In this document: piece after piece, positions 16,059-23,952 of the stretch | How the letters are laid out: each line of letters opens with the position of its first letter | Position numbering within the stretch: position 1 is the first letter of the stretch | Source of the DNA: Lentisphaeria bacterium UBA7640 | GTDB lineage: Bacteria; Verrucomicrobiota; Lentisphaeria; Victivallales; Victivallaceae | Length of the DNA stretch: 33,271 nucleotides | Reading direction: 5' to 3' | Assembly (NCBI GenBank): GCA_002483765.1 | Contig: DLIO01000102.1 | Location: 1 to 33,271 of the forward strand | Position numbers and translations under genes: made by a program | Notes under the pieces: generated by a model | Databases searched by the model: none | The model's input: only the letters and a program-made list of their open reading frames with translations | Told to the model about the DNA's origin: nothing

Positions 16059-17765
16059 ATGAAGAATAAAATTATTGGTGTTTTAATTGCTGTAGCAATA
16101 TTTGCTATTAGTGGCTGTATCTCAACTTTTGATCGTCTTAAATTGGAATCAGTTGACGGAAACATTGAGAGTCAAGCGGCATTGGGAATGGCTTTTGTGA
16201 ATGGTGGCATTGATAGAATTGATTACCGAGAGGCTACTAAGTGGCTTGGAAAGGCGTCAAAATCTGGCAATCCTTGCGCGCATTATTTTTATGCTTATTT
16301 AATAGAAAATGGGTTATTTGGGACTATACCTGACCATGAAAAAGCAAGAAAACTTTATGAAAATGCTTTTTCGATACTCTCCAAATCTGAAACGTCAAAA
16401 AACATGGCTCATTCTTATGTTTTGGGTTTACTTTACCTCAACGGGCGTGGAACCAATAAAAATGAAACCAAAGCATTGGAATTATTTACCTTGTCTAGTG
16501 ATAACCATTATCTTCCTGCTGTAATCGAACTCGGTAAAATGTACAATCAAGGAATTGGGATTAAACAGAATATCGAACAAGCCAAACGCTATTTTTTTCG
16601 AGCAGCAGACCGTGGCTATCCTGAAGCGCAATATTATCTTTCTTTGATTGAACGTTCAGAACGAAACCATAGCTCAGCTAACCGGTTATTGACACGTGCA
16701 GCTGAGCGAGGCTATCCGCCAGCCATTTATGATATGGCAGAACAACTAGAAAAAAAGGACGGGCAGCTTGACGATAAATCACGCGAACTCTACCTGGATG
16801 CCGCTAACCGTGATTATTCGAAAGCACAATTCAAAATGTATCAAATTTTGAGCGAAGAGTCTAACGTCGCAGAGGAATGGCTGACGAAAGCAGTTGAACG
16901 TTCGTACCCTCCAGCAATGGCTGTTTTTGCTTCAGTTTTAAACCAAAAAGCAGATCCAGCTAAAGCACTGATCCTATATAACTTAATTAATAAAACAGGC
17001 AATCCAGCTATTGCGCCCCATATCGAGCTGCTTGATAGCAAAACAGGACTCTATCTGCCGGTTAAATTTCTATGGAACGAGCAGCGTTACGGTTCTGATT
17101 TTATTTTCGATGAAACTGGGACAAAAAGAATTATTGATGGATATCACGCTGGAATTATTGACGGCAGCATGACTGCATTCCAAAATAATCTTAAAGAAGA
17201 TAGTAATAATATCTATATGACAATGGATTGGTTTTTGATGTTCGAAAATAAAATGCCACTGAATTGGATATCTATGATTTTCAAGGAGGTATCCAGGCAG
17301 AAACAAGATACTCCCGGTTTTTGGTTAAATTATGGTATCTGTGCGATTCAAGCTGGACAAGCGGAGGTTGTAATGTATTCCGCTGCCAAAATGGAAGGAA
17401 TAGATGTTCAATCGCTAAATCAGGCTGATGTTACTTTATACCGGGAACTTACAATTATTATGAAAACGGCTGGCTTAATCATGTTAGAAAGTGACGAAGA
17501 AGCCTACAACTTTATCTATTTGAATGGGCAACTGGCCCATAGCACAAACCCATATCTAATTAATTGTATAAATTTCTGGTTCCGTCCAGTACTCAAAGAT
17601 AAAAGCAAATTTTCTTTAGCGACTGGGATTAAAGAAAAAACATTGCTAAATTATCAAACTTACCCACGAGCCCGATTTTTTGATTTGGAATATGAAAAAG
17701 AACTTATTGAACGCACAACAGTTCAGGAGCCTAGAGTTAATCTTCAACCGATAGGTGTACTTTAA
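16059..17765 (+). CDS. Sel1-repeat (TPR-like) lipoprotein
   Basis: 568 aa from the ATG at 16059, chosen because it begins a proper lipoprotein signal (MKNKIIGVLIAVAIFAISGC, lipidated Cys20) and has GGGGA upstream; an upstream ATG at 15996 would bury the signal. Residues ~35-300 contain about six Sel1-like repeats, seen as recurring A-x-x-x-L-G/Y...A-x-x-W/Y/F-x-x-x-A units (EATKWLGKASKSG, KALELFTLSSDNHYLP, QAKRYFFRAADRGYPEA, ANRLLTRAAERGYPPAIY). The last ~250 residues show no repeat I recognise. Sel1 proteins are helical scaffolds for protein-protein interaction; here anchored outside the cytoplasmic membrane. The stop overlaps the next start by one base (TAATG), so it is coupled to the ATPase gene. 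Confidence 0.85.
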   Translation: MKNKIIGVLIAVAIFAISGCISTFDRLKLESVDGNIESQAALGMAFVNGGIDRIDYREATKWLGKASKSGNPCAHYFYAYLIENGLFGTIPDHEKARKLYENAFSILSKSETSKNMAHSYVLGLLYLNGRGTNKNETKALELFTLSSDNHYLPAVIELGKMYNQGIGIKQNIEQAKRYFFRAADRGYPEAQYYLSLIERSERNHSSANRLLTRAAERGYPPAIYDMAEQLEKKDGQLDDKSRELYLDAANRDYSKAQFKMYQILSEESNVAEEWLTKAVERSYPPAMAVFASVLNQKADPAKALILYNLINKTGNPAIAPHIELLDSKTGLYLPVKFLWNEQRYGSDFIFDETGTKRIIDGYHAGIIDGSMTAFQNNLKEDSNNIYMTMDWFLMFENKMPLNWISMIFKEVSRQKQDTPGFWLNYGICAIQAGQAEVVMYSAAKMEGIDVQSLNQADVTLYRELTIIMKTAGLIMLESDEEAYNFIYLNGQLAHSTNPYLINCINFWFRPVLKDKSKFSLATGIKEKTLLNYQTYPRARFFDLEYEKELIERTTVQEPRVNLQPIGVL

Positions 17766-19183
17766 TGTCTAGTGATGTTGCGATTTTGCGCCGCAAAACA
17801 GCCGGAATGAGAGTCAGCTTGAACCTCACATTCACTTCTATCCAAGATGGAGCTCGTTCCTATCTCGATATTTATTGCCGCGATTTCATTGAATTATATG
17901 ATCAAGCTCTGAAAGCAATAGATATTGATTTACAAAAAATGGAACAAAATTCAGATTCGGCACGCCGTCTTCATGTAATGATTGATGACACAGAAGATTC
18001 TATTGATTTTATTAACGAAATAAGTCGGCGTTGCTATGATTCATCGTTTCGAGAAATTCTTGATGGAGTTATTGCAGACGCATTCAATACCTCTGGTTTT
18101 TTGACCCGTTTCCGTAATACTGAGGATTTAGAAGAATCTGATGAATTTCTGATTTTACATGCCGAACGACTTAGAAAGGACTCTTCAGTAATTCCAGAAT
18201 TTATTGAACTGTTACGCTCTAGAGCGCCGGCAGGAGCCAAGTTGGAGCGCTTGATCCCAGGATCGGAAACTTTGGCCGTGGACGAATTAAAATCGGACGA
18301 TATCAGATCTTTTTTGCGAGATGGGGGAAATGTCGACCCATTTGCGGAAAGCCGTGCCCATCGCTATGTTGACGGTGAATTTCTGCCAATCAAACTCGAT
18401 TATATCCGTCCAGTTGAAGATTTTTTTGGTTACCTTGGTGTGCGTCGTAATTTCGAGGATCACTTTGATGGATTTATGCGTGGCGAACACAATATCCCGC
18501 TACTGGTTTCCAGCCTGCCTGGCCTTGGCAAAACACATTTTTGCATTGCTTATGCGTTGCAACGTCCTGAAATAACTTTAATTTTACCAGACCCCAAAGA
18601 CTTGGAGTTGGGACTTCAACGTTTAATTAATAAACTTGCAGTACGACAGGGGCGGCGTTTTGTGATATTTTTCGATGATATTGACCCCACAGTGGTCGAT
18701 TGGTATTATTTCCGAACTCATATTGGAGGCAGTATTGCATTGCCACAAAATATTTGTCTGGCATTGGCCTCGAATTATGAATTTCCGGCTAATATTTCCA
18801 GCCGTGGGCTTGGTGTTACATTCCCAGTTTTTGATGAATTACGCTGTATGGAGATGATTGAAGAATTTCTCTACAGCATGGGTCTGAAAACCCCACGTGA
18901 AAATTTGATCGTCGCGATGGCTGCTGACTATGTCGAACAATTTGGCCAACATCATTACGAGGAACTCAGTCCACGCACTTTGATGCGCTACCTTGACACC
19001 TACAAACGCGATCGTGAAAAGCGTCGAAGGATGCTTGAAACATCTAGCAGAGATATGGTGGTGAAGCCAGACCCGCAGGCGTTTTATCTTTTCAACATCA
19101 AATTAATGAAGGCAATTCACGGCCCAGATATTGTTAATGTTTTACAAGAAGAACGACTCAAAAAAGATTTGGGAATTATTTGA
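17765..19183 (+). CDS. AAA+ ATPase of the DUF815 type
   Basis: 472 aa. The first ~200 residues are helical with a central region rich in Asp/Glu and not recognised. After it come an IRPVEDFFGYLGVRRNFEDH linker, a P-loop SSLPGLGKTH (249-258; the first Gly of GxxGxGKT is replaced), Walker B FVIFFDDID (299-307), a sensor-1 Asn in ASNYEF (335-340) and an Arg-finger-like SSRG (345-348). This order, with the DPKDL...RLINKL region between, resembles the DUF815 family (PF05673), ATPases of unknown role. It overlaps the Sel1 lipoprotein by one base and precedes murD by four bases, so the three form one transcript. A cell-envelope role is a guess from murD. Confidence 0.75.
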   Translation: MSSDVAILRRKTAGMRVSLNLTFTSIQDGARSYLDIYCRDFIELYDQALKAIDIDLQKMEQNSDSARRLHVMIDDTEDSIDFINEISRRCYDSSFREILDGVIADAFNTSGFLTRFRNTEDLEESDEFLILHAERLRKDSSVIPEFIELLRSRAPAGAKLERLIPGSETLAVDELKSDDIRSFLRDGGNVDPFAESRAHRYVDGEFLPIKLDYIRPVEDFFGYLGVRRNFEDHFDGFMRGEHNIPLLVSSLPGLGKTHFCIAYALQRPEITLILPDPKDLELGLQRLINKLAVRQGRRFVIFFDDIDPTVVDWYYFRTHIGGSIALPQNICLALASNYEFPANISSRGLGVTFPVFDELRCMEMIEEFLYSMGLKTPRENLIVAMAADYVEQFGQHHYEELSPRTLMRYLDTYKRDREKRRRMLETSSRDMVVKPDPQAFYLFNIKLMKAIHGPDIVNVLQEERLKKDLGII

Positions 19184-19187
19184 TAAA

Positions 19188-20459
19188 ATGAAAATCGTGA
19201 TTTTAGGTCGTGGCATCAGCGGAACTGCGGCGGCACACCTTGCTGAAGTTTGTGGATACGCCCACCAGTATTTTTGTGACGACGATGATCATAAAAACTT
19301 TGCTGATTTTGATCTGATTGTTGTTAGCCCAGGAATTGCGCATTGGAACCCATTGCGCCGCGCAGCCAAAGACTCAGGAATCCCGGTGATTAGCGAATTA
19401 GAATTCGGTGCGATTAAATTTCCCGGACGCTATCTGGCAATTACAGGTACAAATGGTAAAACTACTACAACTGAGCTGACGGTTCACTTGCTAAACAGCT
19501 TGGGAATTGAAACTGTTGCCGCCGGAAATATCGGCGCAGCATTCAGTGATTTAAGCGCTGAGGTTTTAAAATCAGGTAAAAATCCTCCGTTAGCGGTAGT
19601 AGAAGTGAGTTCCTTTCAACTTGAATTGACGAGTGCATTTGCGCCAGATGCGGCGGCTATTTTAAATTTAGCGTCTGACCATTTGGATCGTTACCATGAC
19701 AGTTTGACGGAATATGGCGCAGTAAAGGGGCGTGTTTTTGCCAACACTCTTTCAACTGGCCGTATTATCGGTCACTCATTACTTAATTGCGATACGGAAA
19801 GATTATTGAATGTCAAAAACCAATTCACAAACCGTCTGACTATTGATCAAAATTCAATTAAATTTGAAGGGCGAATCGTGTGTTCCTTAGCACAAACCAA
19901 TTTGCGCGGTAATCACAACTTGGAAAATCTAGCAGTGGCACTAGAATTAGTACGCTGTGTTTGTGGATTAGATGCGTTATTTAGTCGGGAACTCATTGCT
20001 GCGTTGAAAGATTTTAAGCCTGGCCAACATCGTTTAGAAATCGTACTGGAACAAAATGGGATAACCTTTATCAATGATTCCAAAGCAACCAATCCGCACG
20101 CAGTGAACGCGGCCCTTAAAGCCGTCGGAGGAAATAAAAACGTTCATCTAATTCTAGGCGGACTAGATAAAGGGATGGATTTTGAAACTTTGAACGATAG
20201 TTCAGAACGAATCAAAACTGTTTACATAATGGGGGAATGTCGTGATAAAATCCATCATGCATTGCAACATCATTTACACTGTATCCGATATGCCACATTC
20301 GACGAAGCAATACTTGCTGCCACGACTGCCGCTAAAACAGGTGAAATTGTAATGTTATCGCCAGCCTGTGCCAGCATGGATATGTTTAAAAATTATCGAG
20401 AGCGCGGCGAGCGCTTCCGTTCACTAATTCTAGATATAATTTCACGAAAAACATTATAA
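19188..20459 (+). CDS. murD: UDP-N-acetylmuramoyl-L-alanine--D-glutamate ligase
   Basis: 423 aa from the ATG at 19188, four bases after the ATPase stop (a longer in-frame reading from 19131 would overlap that gene by over 50 bases and adds no homologous residues). The N-terminal Rossmann-like domain (KIVILGRGISGTAAA) binds UDP-MurNAc-Ala; TGTNGKTTTTEL (86-97) is the Mur ligase ATP loop; LNLASDHLDRYHDSLTEY is the Mur central block, and INDSKATNPHAVNAAL the C-terminal domain motif typical of MurD. It adds D-glutamate to the peptidoglycan precursor in the cytoplasm. It is not in a dcw cluster here but at the end of a Sel1-lipoprotein/ATPase transcript, which is unusual. No obvious terminator follows within 150 bases. 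Confidence 0.95.
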   Translation: MKIVILGRGISGTAAAHLAEVCGYAHQYFCDDDDHKNFADFDLIVVSPGIAHWNPLRRAAKDSGIPVISELEFGAIKFPGRYLAITGTNGKTTTTELTVHLLNSLGIETVAAGNIGAAFSDLSAEVLKSGKNPPLAVVEVSSFQLELTSAFAPDAAAILNLASDHLDRYHDSLTEYGAVKGRVFANTLSTGRIIGHSLLNCDTERLLNVKNQFTNRLTIDQNSIKFEGRIVCSLAQTNLRGNHNLENLAVALELVRCVCGLDALFSRELIAALKDFKPGQHRLEIVLEQNGITFINDSKATNPHAVNAALKAVGGNKNVHLILGGLDKGMDFETLNDSSERIKTVYIMGECRDKIHHALQHHLHCIRYATFDEAILAATTAAKTGEIVMLSPACASMDMFKNYRERGERFRSLILDIISRKTL

Positions 20460-20593
20460 TTTTGTGCACGTACTCCAAAGGGCCCCAGTAATTATAGAGA
20501 ATTTTGTACTGAATTGAAATATTACAAACAAAACGTCTATGCTTCATAAATGTTTCGGTAGCGTTCTTGTTTTGGGAAAAATCACAAAAAAAT

Positions 20594-20623
20594 TTGCAAA
20601 TAGCTTTTTTGGCGTTTTATTAG
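20594..20623 (+). promoter_or_regulatory. Candidate promoter of the trp operon
   Basis: TTGCAA (20594-20599) and TATTAG (20618-20623) with an 18-base spacer; four of six consensus matches in each box. Transcription would start near 20630, about 25 bases before the trpL start codon. The position fits the leader, but the boxes themselves are not strong. Confidence 0.4.
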
Positions 20624-20654
20624 AGACTGTTTCAGAAATTTTTAGGAAATATAG

Positions 20655-20708
20655 ATGAATATTGTACTTAACAACAATTGGTGGTGGCAGACGCGGCTCA
20701 GTCCGTAG
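20655..20708 (+). CDS. trpL: trp operon leader peptide
   Basis: A 17-codon ORF, MNIVLNNNWWWQTRLSP, ending in TAG (20706-20708). Three consecutive TGG codons (20679-20687) make Trp 3 of 17 residues, while Trp is rare in bacterial proteins. AGGA (20644-20647) lies seven bases before the ATG, a proper Shine-Dalgarno. The ORF stands about 35 bases upstream of an intrinsic terminator and 117 bases before trpE, exactly where an attenuation leader peptide belongs. Ribosome stalling on the Trp codons when charged Trp-tRNA is scarce would leave the last codons free to pair with the terminator 5' arm; completion of the peptide would cover them. Function follows from the well-studied E. coli trpL; here it is inferred from sequence only. 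Confidence 0.92.
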   Translation: MNIVLNNNWWWQTRLSP

Positions 20709-20756
20709 GTTCTGTTGTGCACTGATTTTCACGGAATCTTACTAGCGGGTTGAGCT
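20695..20756 (+). promoter_or_regulatory. Antiterminator pairing of the trp attenuator
   Basis: GGCTCAGTCCGT (20695-20706, the last four sense codons and the first base of the trpL stop) can pair without interruption with GCGGGTTGAGCT (20745-20756): 12 bp, four of them G-U. The second segment is the 5' arm of the trpE-proximal terminator, so the two structures exclude each other. The first segment begins eight bases after the last Trp codon, so a ribosome stalled at the Trp codons leaves nearly all of it free, while one at the stop codon covers it. Confidence 0.75.
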
Positions 20757-20779
20757 TTATAGTTCAACCCGCTTTTTTT
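20744..20779 (+). terminator. trp attenuator terminator
   Basis: Stem AGCGGGTTGA (20744-20753) with TCAACCCGCT (20764-20773), ten perfect pairs extended inward by G-U, C-G and U-A to 13 bp, a 4-base loop TTAT, and a run of seven T (20773-20779). It is a strong intrinsic terminator on the plus strand placed only 45 bases before the trpE start, where a terminator makes sense only as a conditional attenuator. Confidence 0.95.
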
Positions 20780-20824
20780 GTTTTTAAATTTCAACCCAAA
20801 AGTCATAAAAAAGGAAAAGATAAG

Positions 20825-22306
20825 ATGTATAAACCAGATTTCAAAGAGTTCAAGGAGTTAGCTAAGCGCGGTAATGTCGTGCCGGTCTACCAGGATATGT
20901 TGGCCGATTTGGAAACCCCGGTGTCAGTGTTGAATCGCTTTATGGATCACGAACACGTGGCATTATTTGAGAGTGTTGAAGGGGGTGAGCGCTGGGGCCG
21001 GTATTCGGTTATTGGAATTAATCCATTCGGGATTTTTCAAGTTACTAAAGGCGTGCCAAGTTACACAGAACATGGCAAAACTGAGATTCTTGACGCTTCA
21101 AACGGTGCATTTTTTGCACTGCGCCAAATACTGAAGCGTTATCAAGTAGTTCAAGTCCCAGGAATGCCGCGTTTTTTTGCCGGAGCACTGGGTTACCTAG
21201 GCTATAATGCAATTGCCGAATTTGAAAAAATGCCAGAACCCAAACGCCCCTTAACTGAACAAACGGCATATTTCATGTTGCTCAACCAAGCAGTAGTATT
21301 TGATAATGTCACCCACACCATGCGCTTGGTGTCATGCGCACAAATCAACGAAGGTGATGATGCACGCAAGGTTTACGACCGCGCTTGCAAACAAATTACA
21401 GAACTAAAAAATCAGCTGGAGAAGCCGCATCCAATTGAAAAGAGCGTCGGTAGTTTTGATCCAGCCGATATTAAATCAAATATGACTCGGGAATATTTCA
21501 ACGAAATGGCCGCGAAAGCTAAAGAATACATAACTGCGGGGGAGATTATCCAAGTCGTATTGTCGCAGCGCTTCACCGCGCCAACGAAGGCTTCGCCGAT
21601 TCAGCTTTATCGTGCGTTGCGCTTGATCAATCCTTCGCCATATATGATTTTTCTAAAAACCGCTCCGGATAAATATTTAATCGGTTCTTCACCTGAAGTT
21701 ATGGTGCGCCTGAATAACGGCAAAGCAACTGTACGACCAATTGCTGGAACTCGGCCACGGGGCAAAGATGATGCCTCAGATCGCCATAATGCCAATGATC
21801 TGCTCAGCGATGAAAAAGAGCGTGCAGAACACCTGATGTTGGTTGACCTCGGACGCAATGATCTAAGTCGGGTCGCACAACCAGGCAGCGTTCAAGTACG
21901 GGAACTGATGATTGTCGAACGTTATTCACACGTCATGCATTTAGTGTCTAATGTCGAATGTATGGTTGAACCGGATAAAGATGCTTTTGATTTGATTAAA
22001 GCAACATTCCCGGCAGGCACACTGAGTGGAGCACCCAAAATTCGCGCGATGGAGATCATTAACGAACTAGAACCAGAACCACGTGAAGTTTATGGTGGAG
22101 CGATTGGTTATATCGGGTTTGATGGTAACATGGACATGGCCATCACTATCCGAACCATGGAAGTACGTGATGGCGTGATTGCAGTTCAAGCCGGCGGCGG
22201 ACATGTTTACGACTCCGATCCCGATTATGAGTTTAATGAAACCAAACACAAGGCCAGCGCATTATTTAAAGCAGTAGAATTAGCAATTAGAAACTTGGAA
22301 ATATAA
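20825..22306 (+). CDS. trpE: Anthranilate synthase component I
   Basis: 493 aa from the ATG at 20825, preceded by AAGGAAAAG (an in-frame start at 20750 would lie inside the attenuator stem). The N-terminal domain has ALFESVEGGERWGRYSVIG, the region of the Trp feedback site (LLES-type motif, here LFES). The C-terminal chorismate-binding domain shows GEIIQVVLSQRF, YLIGSSPEVMVR, RPIAGTRPRG, DLGRNDLSRVA and TFPAGTLSGAPKIRAMEII, all diagnostic. TrpE makes anthranilate from chorismate with ammonia from TrpG. It is the first structural gene behind the leader peptide and attenuator. trpG follows after 58 bases that contain a palindromic repeat. PabB is a homologue, but the position at the head of a full trp operon settles the call. 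Confidence 0.98.
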   Translation: MYKPDFKEFKELAKRGNVVPVYQDMLADLETPVSVLNRFMDHEHVALFESVEGGERWGRYSVIGINPFGIFQVTKGVPSYTEHGKTEILDASNGAFFALRQILKRYQVVQVPGMPRFFAGALGYLGYNAIAEFEKMPEPKRPLTEQTAYFMLLNQAVVFDNVTHTMRLVSCAQINEGDDARKVYDRACKQITELKNQLEKPHPIEKSVGSFDPADIKSNMTREYFNEMAAKAKEYITAGEIIQVVLSQRFTAPTKASPIQLYRALRLINPSPYMIFLKTAPDKYLIGSSPEVMVRLNNGKATVRPIAGTRPRGKDDASDRHNANDLLSDEKERAEHLMLVDLGRNDLSRVAQPGSVQVRELMIVERYSHVMHLVSNVECMVEPDKDAFDLIKATFPAGTLSGAPKIRAMEIINELEPEPREVYGGAIGYIGFDGNMDMAITIRTMEVRDGVIAVQAGGGHVYDSDPDYEFNETKHKASALFKAVELAIRNLEI

Positions 22307-22312
22307 TTATTA

Positions 22313-22343
22313 AATTAGCGCGCGCATTATGCGCGCGGGAATT
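22313..22343. repeat. Palindromic intergenic repeat, copy 2
   Basis: 31 bp: AATT, AG, the invariant 19-base core (22319-22337), GG, AATT. It occupies most of the trpE-trpG gap and ends seven bases before the trpG Shine-Dalgarno, so the hairpin is transcribed as part of the trp mRNA. Confidence 0.9.
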
Positions 22344-22364
22344 TGAATACAGGAGTTATGACAA

Positions 22365-22949
22365 ATGATTTTGATGATTGACAATTATGATTCGTTTACT
22401 TACAACCTAGTGCAATATTTTTACATGTTGGAACAGCAGGTGCAGGTATTCCGCAACGACGAAATAACAGTAAAAGAAGCATTGGCTTTAAAGCCGCAGG
22501 CTATTGTGATTTCGCCAGGACCGGGGCGTCCAGAAAATGCCGGTATTTCAGTTGAACTGATTCATGCTGCCGCTGGCAAAATTCCTTTGCTCGGTGTCTG
22601 TCTTGGGCACCAAGCGATCGGCACGGCGTTTGGAGGAAAAATTATCCAGGCAAAGCAGATTATGCACGGCAAACTATCGGAAGTTATGCATGATGGTAAA
22701 AACTTATTTAAAGAAGTTCCAAACCCATTCAAGGCGGTGCGTTACCATTCGCTCGCTATTGAACGTGAGTCGCTGCCGGAGTGCTTTGAAATTTCCGCAG
22801 AAACTACCGATGGTGAAATTATGGGAATACGCCATCGCGAAATGCTGATTGAGGGAATTCAGTATCATCCGGAATCAATTATGACTTCAACTGGAAGGCG
22901 GCAACTCGCTAACTTCATGGCAGTCGCCGGAGGACGGCGCGATGTTTAA
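22365..22949 (+). CDS. trpG: Anthranilate synthase component II (glutamine amidotransferase)
   Basis: 194 aa, the normal size for a free-standing TrpG. Class I glutamine amidotransferase motifs: MIDNYDSFTYNLVQY at the start, SPGPGRPENAG, LLGVCLGHQAIG with catalytic Cys79, and the His-Glu pair in IQYHPESI near the C terminus. It releases ammonia from glutamine and passes it to TrpE. AGGAG stands nine bases before the ATG. The stop overlaps the trpD start by eight bases. The same protein could serve PabB in folate synthesis if no separate pabA exists. Located directly after the palindromic repeat in the operon. Confidence 0.96.
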   Translation: MILMIDNYDSFTYNLVQYFYMLEQQVQVFRNDEITVKEALALKPQAIVISPGPGRPENAGISVELIHAAAGKIPLLGVCLGHQAIGTAFGGKIIQAKQIMHGKLSEVMHDGKNLFKEVPNPFKAVRYHSLAIERESLPECFEISAETTDGEIMGIRHREMLIEGIQYHPESIMTSTGRRQLANFMAVAGGRRDV

Positions 22950-23952
22950 TCAGTATTTTGAAACCATATTGAATGGACAACATCTGAACGCTGTGGAGAT
23001 GGAGAACGCCATGGATTTGCTTATGGATGGCAAATTAACTTCTGCTCAAATCGCAGCGTTTATTACGGCGTTGCGCATAAATGGTGAAGATGTTCAGGAG
23101 ATCACCGGAGCAGCGCGTTCAATGCGCCGTCACGCGCGGTTTATTGACGCCGGAATCGGCGAAGTCTTGGATATCGTGGGAACCGGTGGGGATTGTTCTG
23201 GAACATTTAACATCTCCACAACTTCAGCTTTTGTAATTGCCGGCGCAGGAATCAAAGTCGCTAAACACGGCAATCGTAGTGTTTCAAGCAAATGCGGCTC
23301 CGCCGACGTCCTTGAAGCGTGTGGTTTTGATTTAGAAACTTCTGCATTGGCGATGGAGTGTTGCATCCAAGATCACGGCATTGGATTTTTATTTGCACAA
23401 TCGATGCATCCAGCCATGAAGGTAGCTGCGCCGGTGCGGCGTGAATTGAAGATACGAACTATTTTCAATATTCTGGGGCCTTTAGCCAATCCAGCGGGTG
23501 CGCGTTATGGCGTTTTTGGCGTCTATACACCACTGTTGACTGAAATTTACGCTGAAGTGTTGCGAGAATTGGGAATGCATCGTGCTATGGTCGTTTACGG
23601 GCATGATGGACTTGATGAAATTTCAGTTTCCGCGCCAACCCGGGTATCGGAGTTGCGCGACGGTAAAATCACCACTTTTGAACTTTATCCTGAACGTTAT
23701 ACGGAAACCTATTCGATGGCTGAACTTGAAGGCGGCAATGCCATTTTAAATGCGGCAATTTTAACGAACATTTTAGCTGGGCAAGAACGTGGCGCACCTC
23801 GTGCAATAGTTTTATTGAATGCTGGCGCAGCTATTTTCACTGCTGGCAAAGCAGATTCGATTGAAGAAGGAATTAAATTAGCGACTGAATCTATTGACTC
23901 AGGAGCAGCGCTGGAAAAATTCCAAATATTAATAAGGAGCAGTCAAGAATGA
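22942..23952 (+). CDS. trpD: Anthranilate phosphoribosyltransferase
   Basis: 336 aa, usual length. DIVGTGGDCSGTFNISTTSA (77-96) is the PRPP/pyrophosphate-binding loop, KHGNRSVSSKCGSADVLEACG (108-128) the Mg/anthranilate site, and IRTIFNILGPLANPA the central helix block; GHDGLDEIS comes later. TrpD joins anthranilate to PRPP. GGAGGA precedes the ATG inside the end of trpG, an 8-base overlap that implies coupled translation. The trpC start overlaps its stop by four bases. Nothing is missing. Confidence 0.97.
   Translation: MFNQYFETILNGQHLNAVEMENAMDLLMDGKLTSAQIAAFITALRINGEDVQEITGAARSMRRHARFIDAGIGEVLDIVGTGGDCSGTFNISTTSAFVIAGAGIKVAKHGNRSVSSKCGSADVLEACGFDLETSALAMECCIQDHGIGFLFAQSMHPAMKVAAPVRRELKIRTIFNILGPLANPAGARYGVFGVYTPLLTEIYAEVLRELGMHRAMVVYGHDGLDEISVSAPTRVSELRDGKITTFELYPERYTETYSMAELEGGNAILNAAILTNILAGQERGAPRAIVLLNAGAAIFTAGKADSIEEGIKLATESIDSGAALEKFQILIRSSQE

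Noticed and set aside
16270..16295. GCGCGCATTAT in the Sel1 gene looked like a fifth palindromic repeat.
   Set aside because: Only the left half of the core is present, without the right arm or AATT ends, and it lies inside a coding region.
20460..20824. A T-box or a TrpR operator upstream of trpE.
   Set aside because: No T-box sequence (TGGNACCGCG-like) is present, and no convincing TrpR-type palindrome; the leader peptide with Trp codons explains the terminator better.
20750..20824. N-terminal extension of trpE starting at 20750.
   Set aside because: It would begin inside the attenuator hairpin and run through the T-tract; the ATG at 20825 has a proper Shine-Dalgarno and matches family length.
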